From: Bacillota bacterium
Lineage (GTDB): Bacteria; Bacillota; Clostridia; Acetivibrionales; DSM-1351
Assembly (NCBI GenBank): GCA_023398105.1
Contig: JAEWST010000143.1
Span: 1 to 14,089, forward strand
Direction: 5' to 3'
Length of the DNA stretch: 14,089 nucleotides
Translations under genes and position numbers: made by a program
In this document: in pieces, positions 1 through 7,326 of the stretch
Layout of the letters: every line of letters begins with the position of its first letter
Numbering within the stretch: the stretch's first letter is position 1
The notes under the pieces: generated by a model
Told to the model about the DNA's origin: nothing
Databases searched by the model: none
Seen by the model: the letters and a program-made list of their open reading frames with translations, nothing else

Positions 1-1325
1 TATTAGAGGGAGTACTTCCTGCTGATGTAATGCTGAGACGAAAGGATAATAATCTTGAGATAAGCATAAAGAATACTGAGGACAAGCTTATAGTAAGCAA
101 TCACTTCTATAGTGATAGTTACAAGGTCGAACAAATAGAGTTTGCCGACGGTACAGTGTGGGATGTTGATTTTGTTAAGAAGGCTGTTTTAGACATTAAA
201 GGTTCTGATGAGGATGATAATATACAGGGCTGTGATGATAATGAAAGCATTGATGGAGCTGAGGGATATGATACTATCAACGGAAATGGTGGAGATGATA
301 TTATTTATGGCGGAGCTGATGATGATACTATCAGCGGTGGCAAAGGTAATGATTCTCTTTATGGAGATGAAGGCTATGACAAGCTTTACGGAAATGAAGG
401 TTCAGATGTATTAGACGGAGGAACAGGAAATGACTTCCTTAAAGGTGAAGTAGGAAATGATACCTACATATTTGGAAGAGGCTACGGACAAGACACCATT
501 GAAGAGTGGGATAATACAATTGGAAATGTTGATACGGTGAGCTTTAAGGATGGAATTTTGCCCTCAGAGGTATCTGTATCAAGAAAAGACAATAATCTAG
601 AAATGCTTATAAACGGAACTACAGACAAAATAATAGTTAAGAATTATTTTAGTACAGACATAGTTTATAAAGTTGAACAGATAAAATTTGATGATGGAAC
701 AATATGGGATGCTAAATATATAGAGAATGCGGTTAGATATATAACCGGAACATCTAATGCAGATACTCTCACTGGTTTTAATGACCAAGATAATATAATG
801 GATGGTCAGGATGGAAATGATACTATTACAGCAGGTAAAGGAACGGACGTTTTAAAAGGTGGAGCCGGAGATGACAAGCTATATGGTCATGACGGAAATG
901 ACACAATTGATGGCGAAGCTGGAAACGATTATCTTGAGGGAGGGGCAGGCAACGATACATATAATTTCAGCAAAAATTGGGGTGTTGACACAATTTATGA
1001 ATACGACACAACTTCTTCTAATAATGATGTTGTTCAATTTAGTGATAGTTCACTAAACCTCATATTTACTAAGGATGGTAACAATCTCAATATTTCTGTT
1101 TGTGGAACAAAGGATTTATTGACTATTAATTCATGGTATTCTAGTAATTCATATCAAATTGAAGAATTCAAGGCTGAAGATGGCAGAGTGTTAAAAAACA
1201 CAAATGTCGAGCAGCTCATTCAGGCAATGGCAGACTTTTTAGCAAAGAATAGTATGACATGGGAACAGGCAATTAATGAGAAACTAGATGAGGTTAAGAC
1301 TATATTAAATCAGTTCTGGTTATAG
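1..1325 (+). CDS. RTX-type calcium-binding repeat protein, 3' portion (5' end outside window)
   Basis: The reading frame is open to the left edge (codons begin at base 3), so the ATG at position 30 is internal. Residues before it (LEGVLPADV) match the same place in the next module (DGILPSEV). Two blocks of glycine/aspartate nonapeptides of the GGxGxD type, at about 225-465 and 750-966, are the calcium-binding beta-roll seen in haemolysin-type proteins. Each block is followed by a segment with GQDTI or GVDTI, a DxVxF strand, RKDNNLE and VEQIxFxDGTxWD. This gives tandem modules of about 170 residues, two nearly complete and one entering from the left. The tail is short and helical (AMADFLAKNSMTWEQAI) and ends in QFWL. 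The family is usually secreted or surface-exposed and stabilised by calcium. No enzyme domain or secretion signal lies in the visible part, so substrate and export route are unknown. Confidence 0.85.
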   Translation, partial: LEGVLPADVMLRRKDNNLEISIKNTEDKLIVSNHFYSDSYKVEQIEFADGTVWDVDFVKKAVLDIKGSDEDDNIQGCDDNESIDGAEGYDTINGNGGDDIIYGGADDDTISGGKGNDSLYGDEGYDKLYGNEGSDVLDGGTGNDFLKGEVGNDTYIFGRGYGQDTIEEWDNTIGNVDTVSFKDGILPSEVSVSRKDNNLEMLINGTTDKIIVKNYFSTDIVYKVEQIKFDDGTIWDAKYIENAVRYITGTSNADTLTGFNDQDNIMDGQDGNDTITAGKGTDVLKGGAGDDKLYGHDGNDTIDGEAGNDYLEGGAGNDTYNFSKNWGVDTIYEYDTTSSNNDVVQFSDSSLNLIFTKDGNNLNISVCGTKDLLTINSWYSSNSYQIEEFKAEDGRVLKNTNVEQLIQAMADFLAKNSMTWEQAINEKLDEVKTILNQFWL

Positions 1326-1351
1326 AAGTAGTTCAAAAATGACTATTCTAT

Positions 1352-1404
1352 ATTTGGTACATAAATCAATGTTTCCACCAAGTGGACTAGTGTATGTACC
1401 AAAT
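1352..1404. repeat. 11-bp perfect inverted repeat with a nested hairpin
   Basis: ATTTGGTACAT at 1352-1362 is the exact reverse complement of ATGTACCAAAT at 1394-1404. Inside the 31-nt spacer, TCCAC (1374-1378) and GTGGA (1382-1386) form a second small stem with a CAA loop. The element starts 26 bases after the RTX stop codon, so it may act as a transcript end, but no T-tract follows it as in a normal intrinsic terminator. A protein-binding site or a mobile-element relic is equally possible. Confidence 0.6.
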
Positions 1405-1411
1405 GGACTAG
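1377..1411. repeat. Short direct repeat, period 21
   Basis: ACCAAGTGGACTAG (1377-1390) and ACCAAATGGACTAG (1398-1411) differ at one base in 14. A period of 21 bases is two helical turns, so both copies face the same side of the DNA. The second copy overlaps the right arm of the 11-bp inverted repeat. Confidence 0.5.
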
Positions 1412-1467
1412 GCAGAAAAACGAAGATAACAGGAGATAATAGCATTAACGTAATTGCCTAATATTCC

Positions 1468-1554
1468 TTGTGAATTTAGTAACAATTTATAGTATAATTA
1501 GAATGAAAACATACTGCAGTGGTTCTTGTGTAACCTGTTGGGATAGATTATAAT
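1468..1554 (+). promoter_or_regulatory. Candidate promoters for the nfeD-flotillin unit
   Basis: The better candidate is TTGTGT at 1526-1531, a 17-base spacer and a perfect -10 box TATAAT at 1549-1554, about 70 bases before the start codon. A second candidate is TTGTGA at 1468-1473 with TATAAT at 1493-1498, but its spacer of 19 is long. Both -35 boxes are only half matches to TTGACA. A perfect 12-bp palindrome TTGTAATTACAA at 1574-1585 lies between the better promoter and the ribosome binding site and could be an operator. Confidence 0.4.
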
Positions 1555-1622
1555 GTGAGCATGTGGTAAATATTTGTAATTACAATCATTGGTCACAAGG
1601 TTATTAGAGAGGAGGTCAAGAC

Positions 1623-2306
1623 ATGTCTGATTTTTATGTAATAGTTTTTTTAGTAGGAGTATTTTATACTGTTATTTCATTAATTATTAATGGAATTTCA
1701 GGTTCCCTTCATTCAAATGGTGATTTTGGAGCCGATATAGGTGGTCATCACGGACATATTGATAGTGGGCATGTCCAAGCTGATACCAGTCACGCAATAC
1801 ATTCTGCTGATGGGAGCCAGGTTGGAAATGTTGATAGCCAGCAGGGACAATCTGTTGGTGAGGGGTCAGGATTTTCCCATAGTGTAATAGCTTGGTTTTC
1901 CCTAGTATTAAATCCAATAGTTGCAGTATCCTTTTTAACTGTTTTTGGTGGTATGGGTATATTAGGTGAAAGTTACTTTATGTGGGATGGTATTATTACT
2001 TTAATTTGTGCGGCAGGATCAGGAGTACTTGTTTCAACATTGTTATACAATTTTGTAGCAAAACCTATTTACAGAAGTGAGAATACTTCAAATGTGTCCA
2101 GAGAAATGTTAATCGGCACTGCTGCAGAAGTTTCAACAGATATACTTACCGATAGCTTTGGAACTATTACGTACACGGTAAATTCGTTAAGGTTTAATGC
2201 ACCTTCAAAGCATATTGAGGGTAAGGCTGTTAAGCAGGGTCAAAAAGTAGTTATATGTAAGATAGAGGACAATATCTTTTACATAAGTGAAATACCAAGT
2301 ATGTAA
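1623..2306 (+). CDS. NfeD-like membrane protein, flotillin partner (YuaF type)
   Basis: The start is ATG at 1623 behind AGAGAGGAGG (1607-1616). The 227-residue protein has a first hydrophobic helix at about 4-26, a long polar loop, two further helices at about 86-112 and 122-145, and a C-terminal soluble domain at about 155-227 with the beta-rich pattern of the NfeD OB-fold (LIGTAAEVSTDI, GTITYTVN, KAVKQGQKVVI). That architecture, with a flotillin gene 46 bases downstream, matches the YuaF-FloT pair of Bacillus. There the NfeD protein works with flotillin in membrane microdomains and fluidity. The loop between helices 1 and 2 is unusual: histidines 42, 43, 45, 50, 57 and 60 alternate with Gly, Asp and Ser, which looks able to bind metal, though no metal role is shown. 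The family call is firm; the cellular role is inferred from the neighbour. Confidence 0.8.
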   Translation: MSDFYVIVFLVGVFYTVISLIINGISGSLHSNGDFGADIGGHHGHIDSGHVQADTSHAIHSADGSQVGNVDSQQGQSVGEGSGFSHSVIAWFSLVLNPIVAVSFLTVFGGMGILGESYFMWDGIITLICAAGSGVLVSTLLYNFVAKPIYRSENTSNVSREMLIGTAAEVSTDILTDSFGTITYTVNSLRFNAPSKHIEGKAVKQGQKVVICKIEDNIFYISEIPSM

Positions 2307-2352
2307 TAGTGTTAGAAATAAAATATTGAAAAAGAAAAGGAGCATTTAAAAG

Positions 2353-3801
2353 ATGGGAGATTATTCAATTTTCGTAATACCGGCTATAATTGTAGTAGTA
2401 CTATTATTTTTATTAATTAGCTTATTTAACATGTACAAGAAGGTACCGCAGGACAAAGCTTTAGTAGTTACTGGTTTTAGAGGCAGAAGAGTTATTACAG
2501 GCGGAGGCGGCATTGTTATACCAATGCTTGAAAGAATTGATGTTATATCTTTGGAAAACATGCAGATAGACATTAGAATTGACGGTGCACTTACATCACA
2601 AGGTGTTGGAATAGTTGCAGATGGTGTAGCTGTTGTAAAGGTTAAGTCTGATAAAGAGTCTATATTATCTTCAGCTGAACAGTTTAATACATCAAAAGGT
2701 TTAGATTATATGCTGGGCATTATTTCAAAGACAACTCAACAGGTACTTGAAGGTAAGCTTCGTGAAATAGTTTCAAAAATGACAGTTGAGGAAATTTACA
2801 AGGACAGAGAGACTTTTGCATCACACGTACAGGGTGTTGCAGCAACTGAACTGCAGAGTATGGGTCTTGAATTGAAGGTTTTAACTATCAAGGACATATC
2901 TGATAAGAACGGTTACTTAGAAGCTCTTGGAAAGCCTAGAATTGCAGAAGTAAAGAGAGATGCTCAGATTGCAGAGGCAGAAGCAACAAAGGAAACAAAA
3001 GTAAAGACTGCTGAAGCTAACAGAGAGGGAGAAGCTGCAAGAATTCAATCTGAAACAAAGATTGCAGAAGAAAACAAGAATAAAGAGCTAAAAGTTCAAT
3101 CCTATAACAAGGATCAACAGACAGCAAAGGCTGACGCAGACCTTGCTTACGAAATACAAGCCAATATTGTTAAAAAAGAAGTTGCTGAGACTGCAATGCA
3201 GGTTGAGATAACAAAGAAGCAGAAGGAAATTGAATTAGCAGAGCAAGAAGCTCTCAGAAAAGAAAAGGAATTGGAAGCTACTATTAAAAAGCAAGCAGAT
3301 GCAGATAACTATCAAGCTACAAAGATTGCAGATGCAAGCAAGTATAGAGAAGTTGCAGCAGCAGAGGCAAGATCCCGCGCTATTGAGATGGAAGGTGAAG
3401 CTAAGGCAAAGGCAAAGAGAGCAGAAGGTATGGCTGAGGTAGAGATTATCAAGGCAAAGGGTGAAGCTGAGGCATCAGCTATGGCTAAAAAAGCAGAAGC
3501 CTTCAAGCTTTACAATGATGCAGCTGTTACTCAGATGATAATTGAAAAGTTACCTGAGATTGCAAATGCAATAGCGAGCCCTCTTGCTAAAACTGAAAAG
3601 ATTGTTATTGTTGACAATGGCAACGGCGGAGAAGCAAAAGGTGCAGCAAAGGTTACAGGATATGTAACTGATATAATTTCACAGCTTCCAGAGAGTGTTG
3701 AAGCAATTACTGGACTAAATGTTTTAGATTTATTGAAAAAAGGCGGTATTAATAAAGCTGGAGAAATAATCAATGAAGTAAAGAACGGGGAAGTTAAATA
3801 A
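2353..3801 (+). CDS. floT: Flotillin / SPFH-domain membrane scaffold protein
   Basis: The start is ATG at 2353, ten bases after AAAAGGAG (2335-2342). The 482-residue protein has an N-terminal hydrophobic helix at about 6-27, then an SPFH/band 7 domain (about 28-190) opening with VPQDKALVVTGFRGRR and GGGGIVIPMLERI. A long alanine- and glutamate-rich coiled coil follows (about 190-400, EAEA and KAKGEAEA runs), then a C-terminal oligomerisation region with QMIIEKLPEIANAIASPLAKTEKI typical of flotillins. The length is usual for bacterial FloT (roughly 480-510). Flotillins form large oligomers at the inner face of the membrane and scaffold lipid microdomains. The gene is the second of two with the NfeD-like gene and is followed by a strong terminator, so the pair is probably co-transcribed and independent of the thi genes. 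Confidence 0.9.
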   Translation: MGDYSIFVIPAIIVVVLLFLLISLFNMYKKVPQDKALVVTGFRGRRVITGGGGIVIPMLERIDVISLENMQIDIRIDGALTSQGVGIVADGVAVVKVKSDKESILSSAEQFNTSKGLDYMLGIISKTTQQVLEGKLREIVSKMTVEEIYKDRETFASHVQGVAATELQSMGLELKVLTIKDISDKNGYLEALGKPRIAEVKRDAQIAEAEATKETKVKTAEANREGEAARIQSETKIAEENKNKELKVQSYNKDQQTAKADADLAYEIQANIVKKEVAETAMQVEITKKQKEIELAEQEALRKEKELEATIKKQADADNYQATKIADASKYREVAAAEARSRAIEMEGEAKAKAKRAEGMAEVEIIKAKGEAEASAMAKKAEAFKLYNDAAVTQMIIEKLPEIANAIASPLAKTEKIVIVDNGNGGEAKGAAKVTGYVTDIISQLPESVEAITGLNVLDLLKKGGINKAGEIINEVKNGEVK

Positions 3802-3868
3802 TTAAATTTAAAGCTTAGGATAGTAAATTAAGCTTGAATTAAATAGTTTTTGTTAAGTTTCGTACGGT

Positions 3869-3921
3869 AAAGCACGAAAAGGGGTACACCACCGCGGGTG
3901 TATAACTTTTCGTGCTTTTTT
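3869..3921 (+). terminator. Two-tier hairpin terminator after the flotillin gene
   Basis: AAAGCACGAAAAG (3869-3881) pairs with all 13 bases of CTTTTCGTGCTTT (3906-3918), and a run of T continues to 3921. Inside, TACACC (3885-3890) pairs with GGTGTA (3897-3902) around the loop ACCGCG, separated from the outer stem by a GGG/TAA internal loop. The stem plus T-run is a clear intrinsic terminator 67 bases after the flotillin stop. It also lies 98 bases before thiS, so a leader-attenuator role for the thi operon is possible but less likely, because no competing antiterminator pairing is obvious. Confidence 0.8.
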
Positions 3922-4018
3922 TGTGGTATTAGCTGCTAAAAAGCTGATTCTGAGTAGAACAATTGTGCACTTAAATAAAATTATACGTGTACCACTTTAC
4001 TGAAAGGAGGTTTTCTAT

Positions 4019-4213
4019 ATGAAGCTAAATGGGAAGTTTATTGAACTTAATTACGAAGTATCTCTGCTGGATTTTTTACAACAAAACAAATATGATATTT
4101 CAAAAATTGCTGTTGAGCTTAATGGGGATATTGTTTCAAAAGCACAATATATAAATGTTGTACTTCACGAGGATGATACTTTAGAAGTTGTCAGTTTTGT
4201 GGGAGGAGGCTAA
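4019..4213 (+). CDS. thiS: ThiS sulfur carrier protein for thiazole synthesis
   Basis: The start is ATG at 4019, eight bases after AAAGGAGG (4003-4010). The 64-residue protein is the normal size for ThiS, a beta-grasp (ubiquitin-like) sulfur carrier. It opens with MKLNGKFIEL, has the internal strand KIAVELNGDIV and ends in VVSFVGGG, giving the terminal Gly-Gly needed for adenylation by ThiF and thiocarboxylate formation. The thiocarboxylate delivers sulfur to ThiG. The gene is the first of five genes in the same direction; thiF, thiG, thiH and tenI follow, so it heads a thiazole operon. No TPP riboswitch is seen upstream, leaving its regulation unclear. Confidence 0.9.
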   Translation: MKLNGKFIELNYEVSLLDFLQQNKYDISKIAVELNGDIVSKAQYINVVLHEDDTLEVVSFVGGG

Positions 4214-4265
4214 ATCCAACGTAACAAAACTTGATTTAAGCAGGACAAAACGAAAACAAAAATAC

Positions 4266-4343
4266 AGGAGGTGTATGAGTCCACAGGAAAAACAAAACTG
4301 TATATAAGCAGGCTTGTGTGGAATGTGGATAGGGATGAAAATT
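4266..4343 (+). other. Strong ribosome binding site and broken mini-ORF before thiF
   Basis: AGGAGG at 4266-4271 is the best ribosome binding site in the thiS-thiF gap, yet the thiF start lies some 50-60 bases further on. The first ATG after it (4275, spacing only 3 bases) encodes MSPQEKQNCI and stops at TAA 4305-4307. This frame is in register with thiF. Another frame across the same bases (4279-4329, stop TAG 4330-4332) reads VHRKNKTVYKQACVECG and carries a CxxC pair but has no start codon. A one-base skip in the A-rich stretch at 4288-4297 would join the two into one small cysteine peptide. Whether this is a leader peptide, a decayed gene or chance is unknown. Confidence 0.25.
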
Positions 4344-5150
4344 AAACTTAATGAAAGGCTATTAGAAACAAACTGTTTTACAGTATATGAGCTGTGTGAT
4401 AAGCTGTGCAAAAATTTTTATAAAGAAAGAGACGTAATTATTGTTAATGGATATCAGATAACTGAAGACCTTGAGCTAACTGAGCAGGATGAAATTTATA
4501 CAATAAAAAAGGGTGTTATGCCTGAAGAAAATCAGTTGGAAAGTATGATGGTAGCACGACATACACCAAAGGTTCATTCCGTGGTAAAAAAAGCCAAGGT
4601 AGCTATTGCAGGTCTTGGTGGATTGGGATCTAATGTGGCAATAATGCTTGCTCGATCAGGTGTTGGAAATTTGTTGCTAGTGGATTTTGATATTGTGGAG
4701 CCAAGTAATTTGAATAGGCAAAGCTATTACATAACCCATTTAGGGCTTCCCAAGACTATTGCACTACAGCAACAGATTAAGGAAATCAATCCATTTATAA
4801 ATGTAATAACTGAAACTGTCAGGGTTGAGGAGGAAAATGTAGAGGAATTATTTAAGGGTTATGATGTCATTTGTGAGGCTTTTGACAATGCAACAGCAAA
4901 GGCTATGCTAGTAAATACTGCTTTAGAACGAATACGGAAGGTTAAGGTAGTAGCAGCATCAGGTATGGCAGGCTATGAAAGCTCAAATCTGATAAAAACT
5001 GAAAGGAGAATGAAAAATCTGTACGTATGTGGAGATTTTGAAAATGAAGCCCGAATAGGATATGGATTAATGGCACCTAGAGTACTGCTTTGTGCAGCTC
5101 ATCAGGCAAATATGATTATTAGGCTGTTACTGGGGATTGAAGAGGTTTAA
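4335..5150 (+). CDS. thiF: ThiF, ThiS adenylyltransferase with N-terminal ThiS-like domain
   Basis: ThiF activates the C-terminus of ThiS with ATP so that it can be thiolated. Numbering from the ATG at 4335, the protein has 271 residues. Residues 1-60 (MKIKLNERLLE, VIIVNGYQI) form a second beta-grasp domain like ThiS but without a free Gly-Gly end; the chain continues into the E1-like domain. That domain shows the nucleotide-binding GLGGLGS (about 93-99), LLVDFDIVEPSNLNRQ (about 114-129) and the acidic EAFDN strand. No CxxC zinc pairs like those of E. coli ThiF are visible. This matches the shorter ThiF family seen in Clostridia. The frame is open upstream to TTG 4314 and ATG 4323; 4335 is preferred because MKIKL begins the beta-grasp strand directly, but its ribosome site (GGATAGGG) is weak and 4323 is possible. 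Confidence 0.85.
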   Translation: MKIKLNERLLETNCFTVYELCDKLCKNFYKERDVIIVNGYQITEDLELTEQDEIYTIKKGVMPEENQLESMMVARHTPKVHSVVKKAKVAIAGLGGLGSNVAIMLARSGVGNLLLVDFDIVEPSNLNRQSYYITHLGLPKTIALQQQIKEINPFINVITETVRVEEENVEELFKGYDVICEAFDNATAKAMLVNTALERIRKVKVVAASGMAGYESSNLIKTERRMKNLYVCGDFENEARIGYGLMAPRVLLCAAHQANMIIRLLLGIEEV

Positions 5151-5246
5151 AACAATATTTGTTTCTGACATAAAATGAGATGTTTGATTTTATCAGATAA
5201 AGATTTAATAGCGATTTATTAATTAAAATTTATAGGAGAAGTTAAA

Positions 5247-6014
5247 ATGACAGATAAATTAATTATTGGTGGACATGAGTTTGGTTCAAGATTTATATTG
5301 GGTTCTGGAAAGTTTTCCCTTGAATTGACCAAAGCGGTTATAGAAAATGCACAGGTAGAAATGATAACTGTAGCACTAAGACGTGCAAATATTGGAGGAG
5401 AAGAAAATATTTTAGATTATATTCCTAAGGATATAGTATTGCTACCCAACACCTCTGGTGCTAGAACTGCAGAAGAAGCTGTTCGAATTGCCAGACTTGC
5501 CAGAGAAATTGGCTGTGGGAATTTCATTAAAATAGAGGTTATAAAGGATTCTAAGTATTTGATGCCAGATAATTATGAAACAATAAGGGCGACAGAAATA
5601 CTTGCAAAGGAAAACTTTATTGTCATGCCGTATATGTACCCAGACTTAAATGTGGCTAGGGCGTTAGAAAGTGCTGGAGCTACTGCTATTATGCCACTTG
5701 GTGCTCCTATAGGCAGTAATAAGGGATTATTGACCCGTGATTTTATAAAAATGCTGGTAGACGAAGTCAATCTTCCAATTATAGTAGATGCAGGGATTGG
5801 GAAACCATCACAGGCTTGCGAAGCAATGGAAATGGGAGTTTCAGCAGTTATGGCGAACACAGCTATTGCAACTGCAAAGGATGTAGCAATTATGGCAAAA
5901 GCCTTTAAGCTTGCGGTTGAAGCAGGCAGAGCGGCTTATTTGGCAGGTCTTGGTCGTGTGCTTGAATATAAAGCAGAAGCGTCAAGCCCATTGACAGGTT
6001 TTTTGCAGGATTAG
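5247..6014 (+). CDS. thiG: ThiG thiazole synthase
   Basis: ThiG builds the thiazole phosphate ring from deoxyxylulose 5-phosphate, dehydroglycine from ThiH and sulfur from ThiS thiocarboxylate. The start is ATG at 5247 behind AGGAG (5234-5238). The 255 residues are the standard length of this (beta/alpha)8 enzyme. FILGSGKF opens the barrel, LLPNTSGARTAEEAVR is family-typical, FIKIEV at about 93-98 carries the Schiff-base lysine (K95), and the phosphate loop regions include LGAPIGSNKG, VDAGIGKPSQA and ANTAIATA. It lies 96 bases after thiF and 67 bases before thiH. Nothing is missing from the catalytic framework. Confidence 0.95.
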   Translation: MTDKLIIGGHEFGSRFILGSGKFSLELTKAVIENAQVEMITVALRRANIGGEENILDYIPKDIVLLPNTSGARTAEEAVRIARLAREIGCGNFIKIEVIKDSKYLMPDNYETIRATEILAKENFIVMPYMYPDLNVARALESAGATAIMPLGAPIGSNKGLLTRDFIKMLVDEVNLPIIVDAGIGKPSQACEAMEMGVSAVMANTAIATAKDVAIMAKAFKLAVEAGRAAYLAGLGRVLEYKAEASSPLTGFLQD

Positions 6015-6081
6015 ACTTAAGAATAGCAGCAATACTAATTGTACAAACGCAAAAAACAATGATAAAAAGAGGAGTGGCTAT

Positions 6082-7296
6082 ATGACAAACGATAAAAGTA
6101 GCATCATGCAGTATTTAGAAGGCATGGAAGCAATTGATTCTGATATTATGAATAGGGTGCTGGATTTAACTCAAAAGTATGAATATCAACAATATACTGT
6201 AAGAGATGTAGAAAAGGCACTATCAAAAGAGGTGCTGTCTGTAGAGGATTTTGCTGCAATTTTGTCTCCAGTTGCAGAAGCTAATTTAGAACAATTGGCT
6301 CAAAGGGCAAAGCTAGAAACAAGGAAGCACTTTGGAAATTCTATTTCTATATTTACACCGCTTTATATATCGAATTATTGTGAAAACAATTGTGTATACT
6401 GCGGTTTTAACTGCAAAAATAAAATTAATAGAGGAAAATTAACAATAGAAGAGATTGATAAAGAGCTTAGAACTATTGCAAAAACAGGCCTGAAGGATAT
6501 ATTAATCTTAACTGGAGAAGCACCAAAAAAATGTGGTGTTACATATATTGGTGAAGCTATTAAGCTGGCTAAAAAATATTTCTCAACTATCAGTGTTGAA
6601 ATTTTTTCATTAAATACTCAAGAGTACAGGTATATTAGAGATTGCGGTGCGGATTTTGTTTGTGTTTATCAGGAAACCTATAACCTTGAGACTTATGAGA
6701 GAGTTCATTTAAGTGGTCCTAAGAGGATATTTCCATATAGATTTGATTCCCAAGAACGTGCTCTAAAGGCAGAAATGCGAGGAGTGGCTTTTGGTGCCTT
6801 ACTTGGGATGTATGATTTTAGAAAGGATGCCTTTGCAACAGGTGTTCACGCATACCTGTTGCAACAAAAATATCCTCATGCAGAGATTTCCTTTTCTGTT
6901 CCAAGATTACGCCCCTATATTAATAATTCTGGTAATAGTCCTAAAGATGTCTATGAGCCACAACTGTTGCAGGTTATGTTGGCTTATCGCCTTTTTATGC
7001 CCTTTGCCAGTATTACAATTTCAACAAGGGAGAGAGCAAAATTTCGGGACAACGCAATAGGGCTGGTTGCAAATAGAGTTTCGGCAGGAGTAAAAGTAAC
7101 AGTAGGCGGGCATGAGGAAGAGGCAAAGGGTGATGAGCAATTTGAAATATCTGATTTCAGAGATGTGGAGGAAATACATAAAATGATAATTTCAAGGGGT
7201 TTGCAGCCTGTTTATACAGATTACATCAGCGGCGTTTCATCGAGGCGGGAGATATTCTCACCGACTGATAACCAAAGCGGTGACCGCCACTTATAG
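6082..7296 (+). CDS. thiH: ThiH 2-iminoacetate synthase (radical SAM), C-terminus recoded by a repeat
   Basis: ThiH cleaves tyrosine with a 5'-deoxyadenosyl radical to give dehydroglycine for ThiG and p-cresol as by-product, an anaerobic alternative to ThiO. The start is ATG at 6082 after AGAGGAG (6068-6074). The radical SAM cluster motif CxxxCxxC is intact at C100, C104 and C107 (YCENNCVYCGFNC). GEAPKKCG, VYQETYN, GALLG, PRLRPY and the late VGGHEEEAKGDEQFEISD segment are all ThiH-like. The protein has 404 residues, against roughly 365-380 for most ThiH. The excess is explained by sequence: from 7220 on, codons 380-404 fall inside a dispersed repeat, so the tail ISGVSSRRE...RHL and the stop TAG are supplied by it. 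The normal-looking protein ends near GLQPVYTD. Activity is probably kept, because the core is complete. Confidence 0.93.
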   Translation: MTNDKSSIMQYLEGMEAIDSDIMNRVLDLTQKYEYQQYTVRDVEKALSKEVLSVEDFAAILSPVAEANLEQLAQRAKLETRKHFGNSISIFTPLYISNYCENNCVYCGFNCKNKINRGKLTIEEIDKELRTIAKTGLKDILILTGEAPKKCGVTYIGEAIKLAKKYFSTISVEIFSLNTQEYRYIRDCGADFVCVYQETYNLETYERVHLSGPKRIFPYRFDSQERALKAEMRGVAFGALLGMYDFRKDAFATGVHAYLLQQKYPHAEISFSVPRLRPYINNSGNSPKDVYEPQLLQVMLAYRLFMPFASITISTRERAKFRDNAIGLVANRVSAGVKVTVGGHEEEAKGDEQFEISDFRDVEEIHKMIISRGLQPVYTDYISGVSSRREIFSPTDNQSGDRHL

Positions 7297-7326
7297 AAGT
7301 GGGGGACATTTTCTTGCCTCGTTATA
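7220..7326 (+). repeat. Dispersed structured repeat, copy 1 (over the thiH 3' end)
   Basis: This copy shares ordered blocks with two others at 12589-12720 and 12739-12871: ATTACATCAGCGG, GAGATATTCTCACCG, AACCAAAGC, CACTTATA and ATTTTCTTGCCTCGTTATA. It can be folded from the sequence: CGAGGCGGGAGA (7241-7252) pairs with TTTTCTTGCCTCG (7310-7321 used) through 12 pairs, three of them G-U. TCACCG (7258-7263) pairs with CGGTGA (7278-7283). CCACTT (7287-7292) pairs with AAGTGG (7297-7302) around ATAG. Unlike copies 2 and 3, it lacks the A/T-rich hairpin to the left of ATTACATC. Homology ends at GTTATA on the right. It resembles the hairpin ends of IS200/IS605-type elements, but that link is unproven. 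Confidence 0.8.

Noticed and set aside
208..414. Second-frame open reading frame inside the RTX gene
   Set aside because: The Met-rich peptide is a by-product of the GATGAT-type repeat codons read out of frame.
3802..4018. TPP riboswitch or T-box leader before thiS
   Set aside because: The CTGAG at 3950-3954 and ACCGCGGG at 3891-3898 are tempting fragments. The rest of the THI-box and the T-box UGGN bulge with its long upstream leader are absent, and the ACCGCGGG bases form the loop and arm of a terminator hairpin.
4181..4411. Minus-strand open frame of 76 codons across thiS-thiF
   Set aside because: It overlaps thiS and thiF on the other strand, lacks a ribosome site and has no recognisable protein features.
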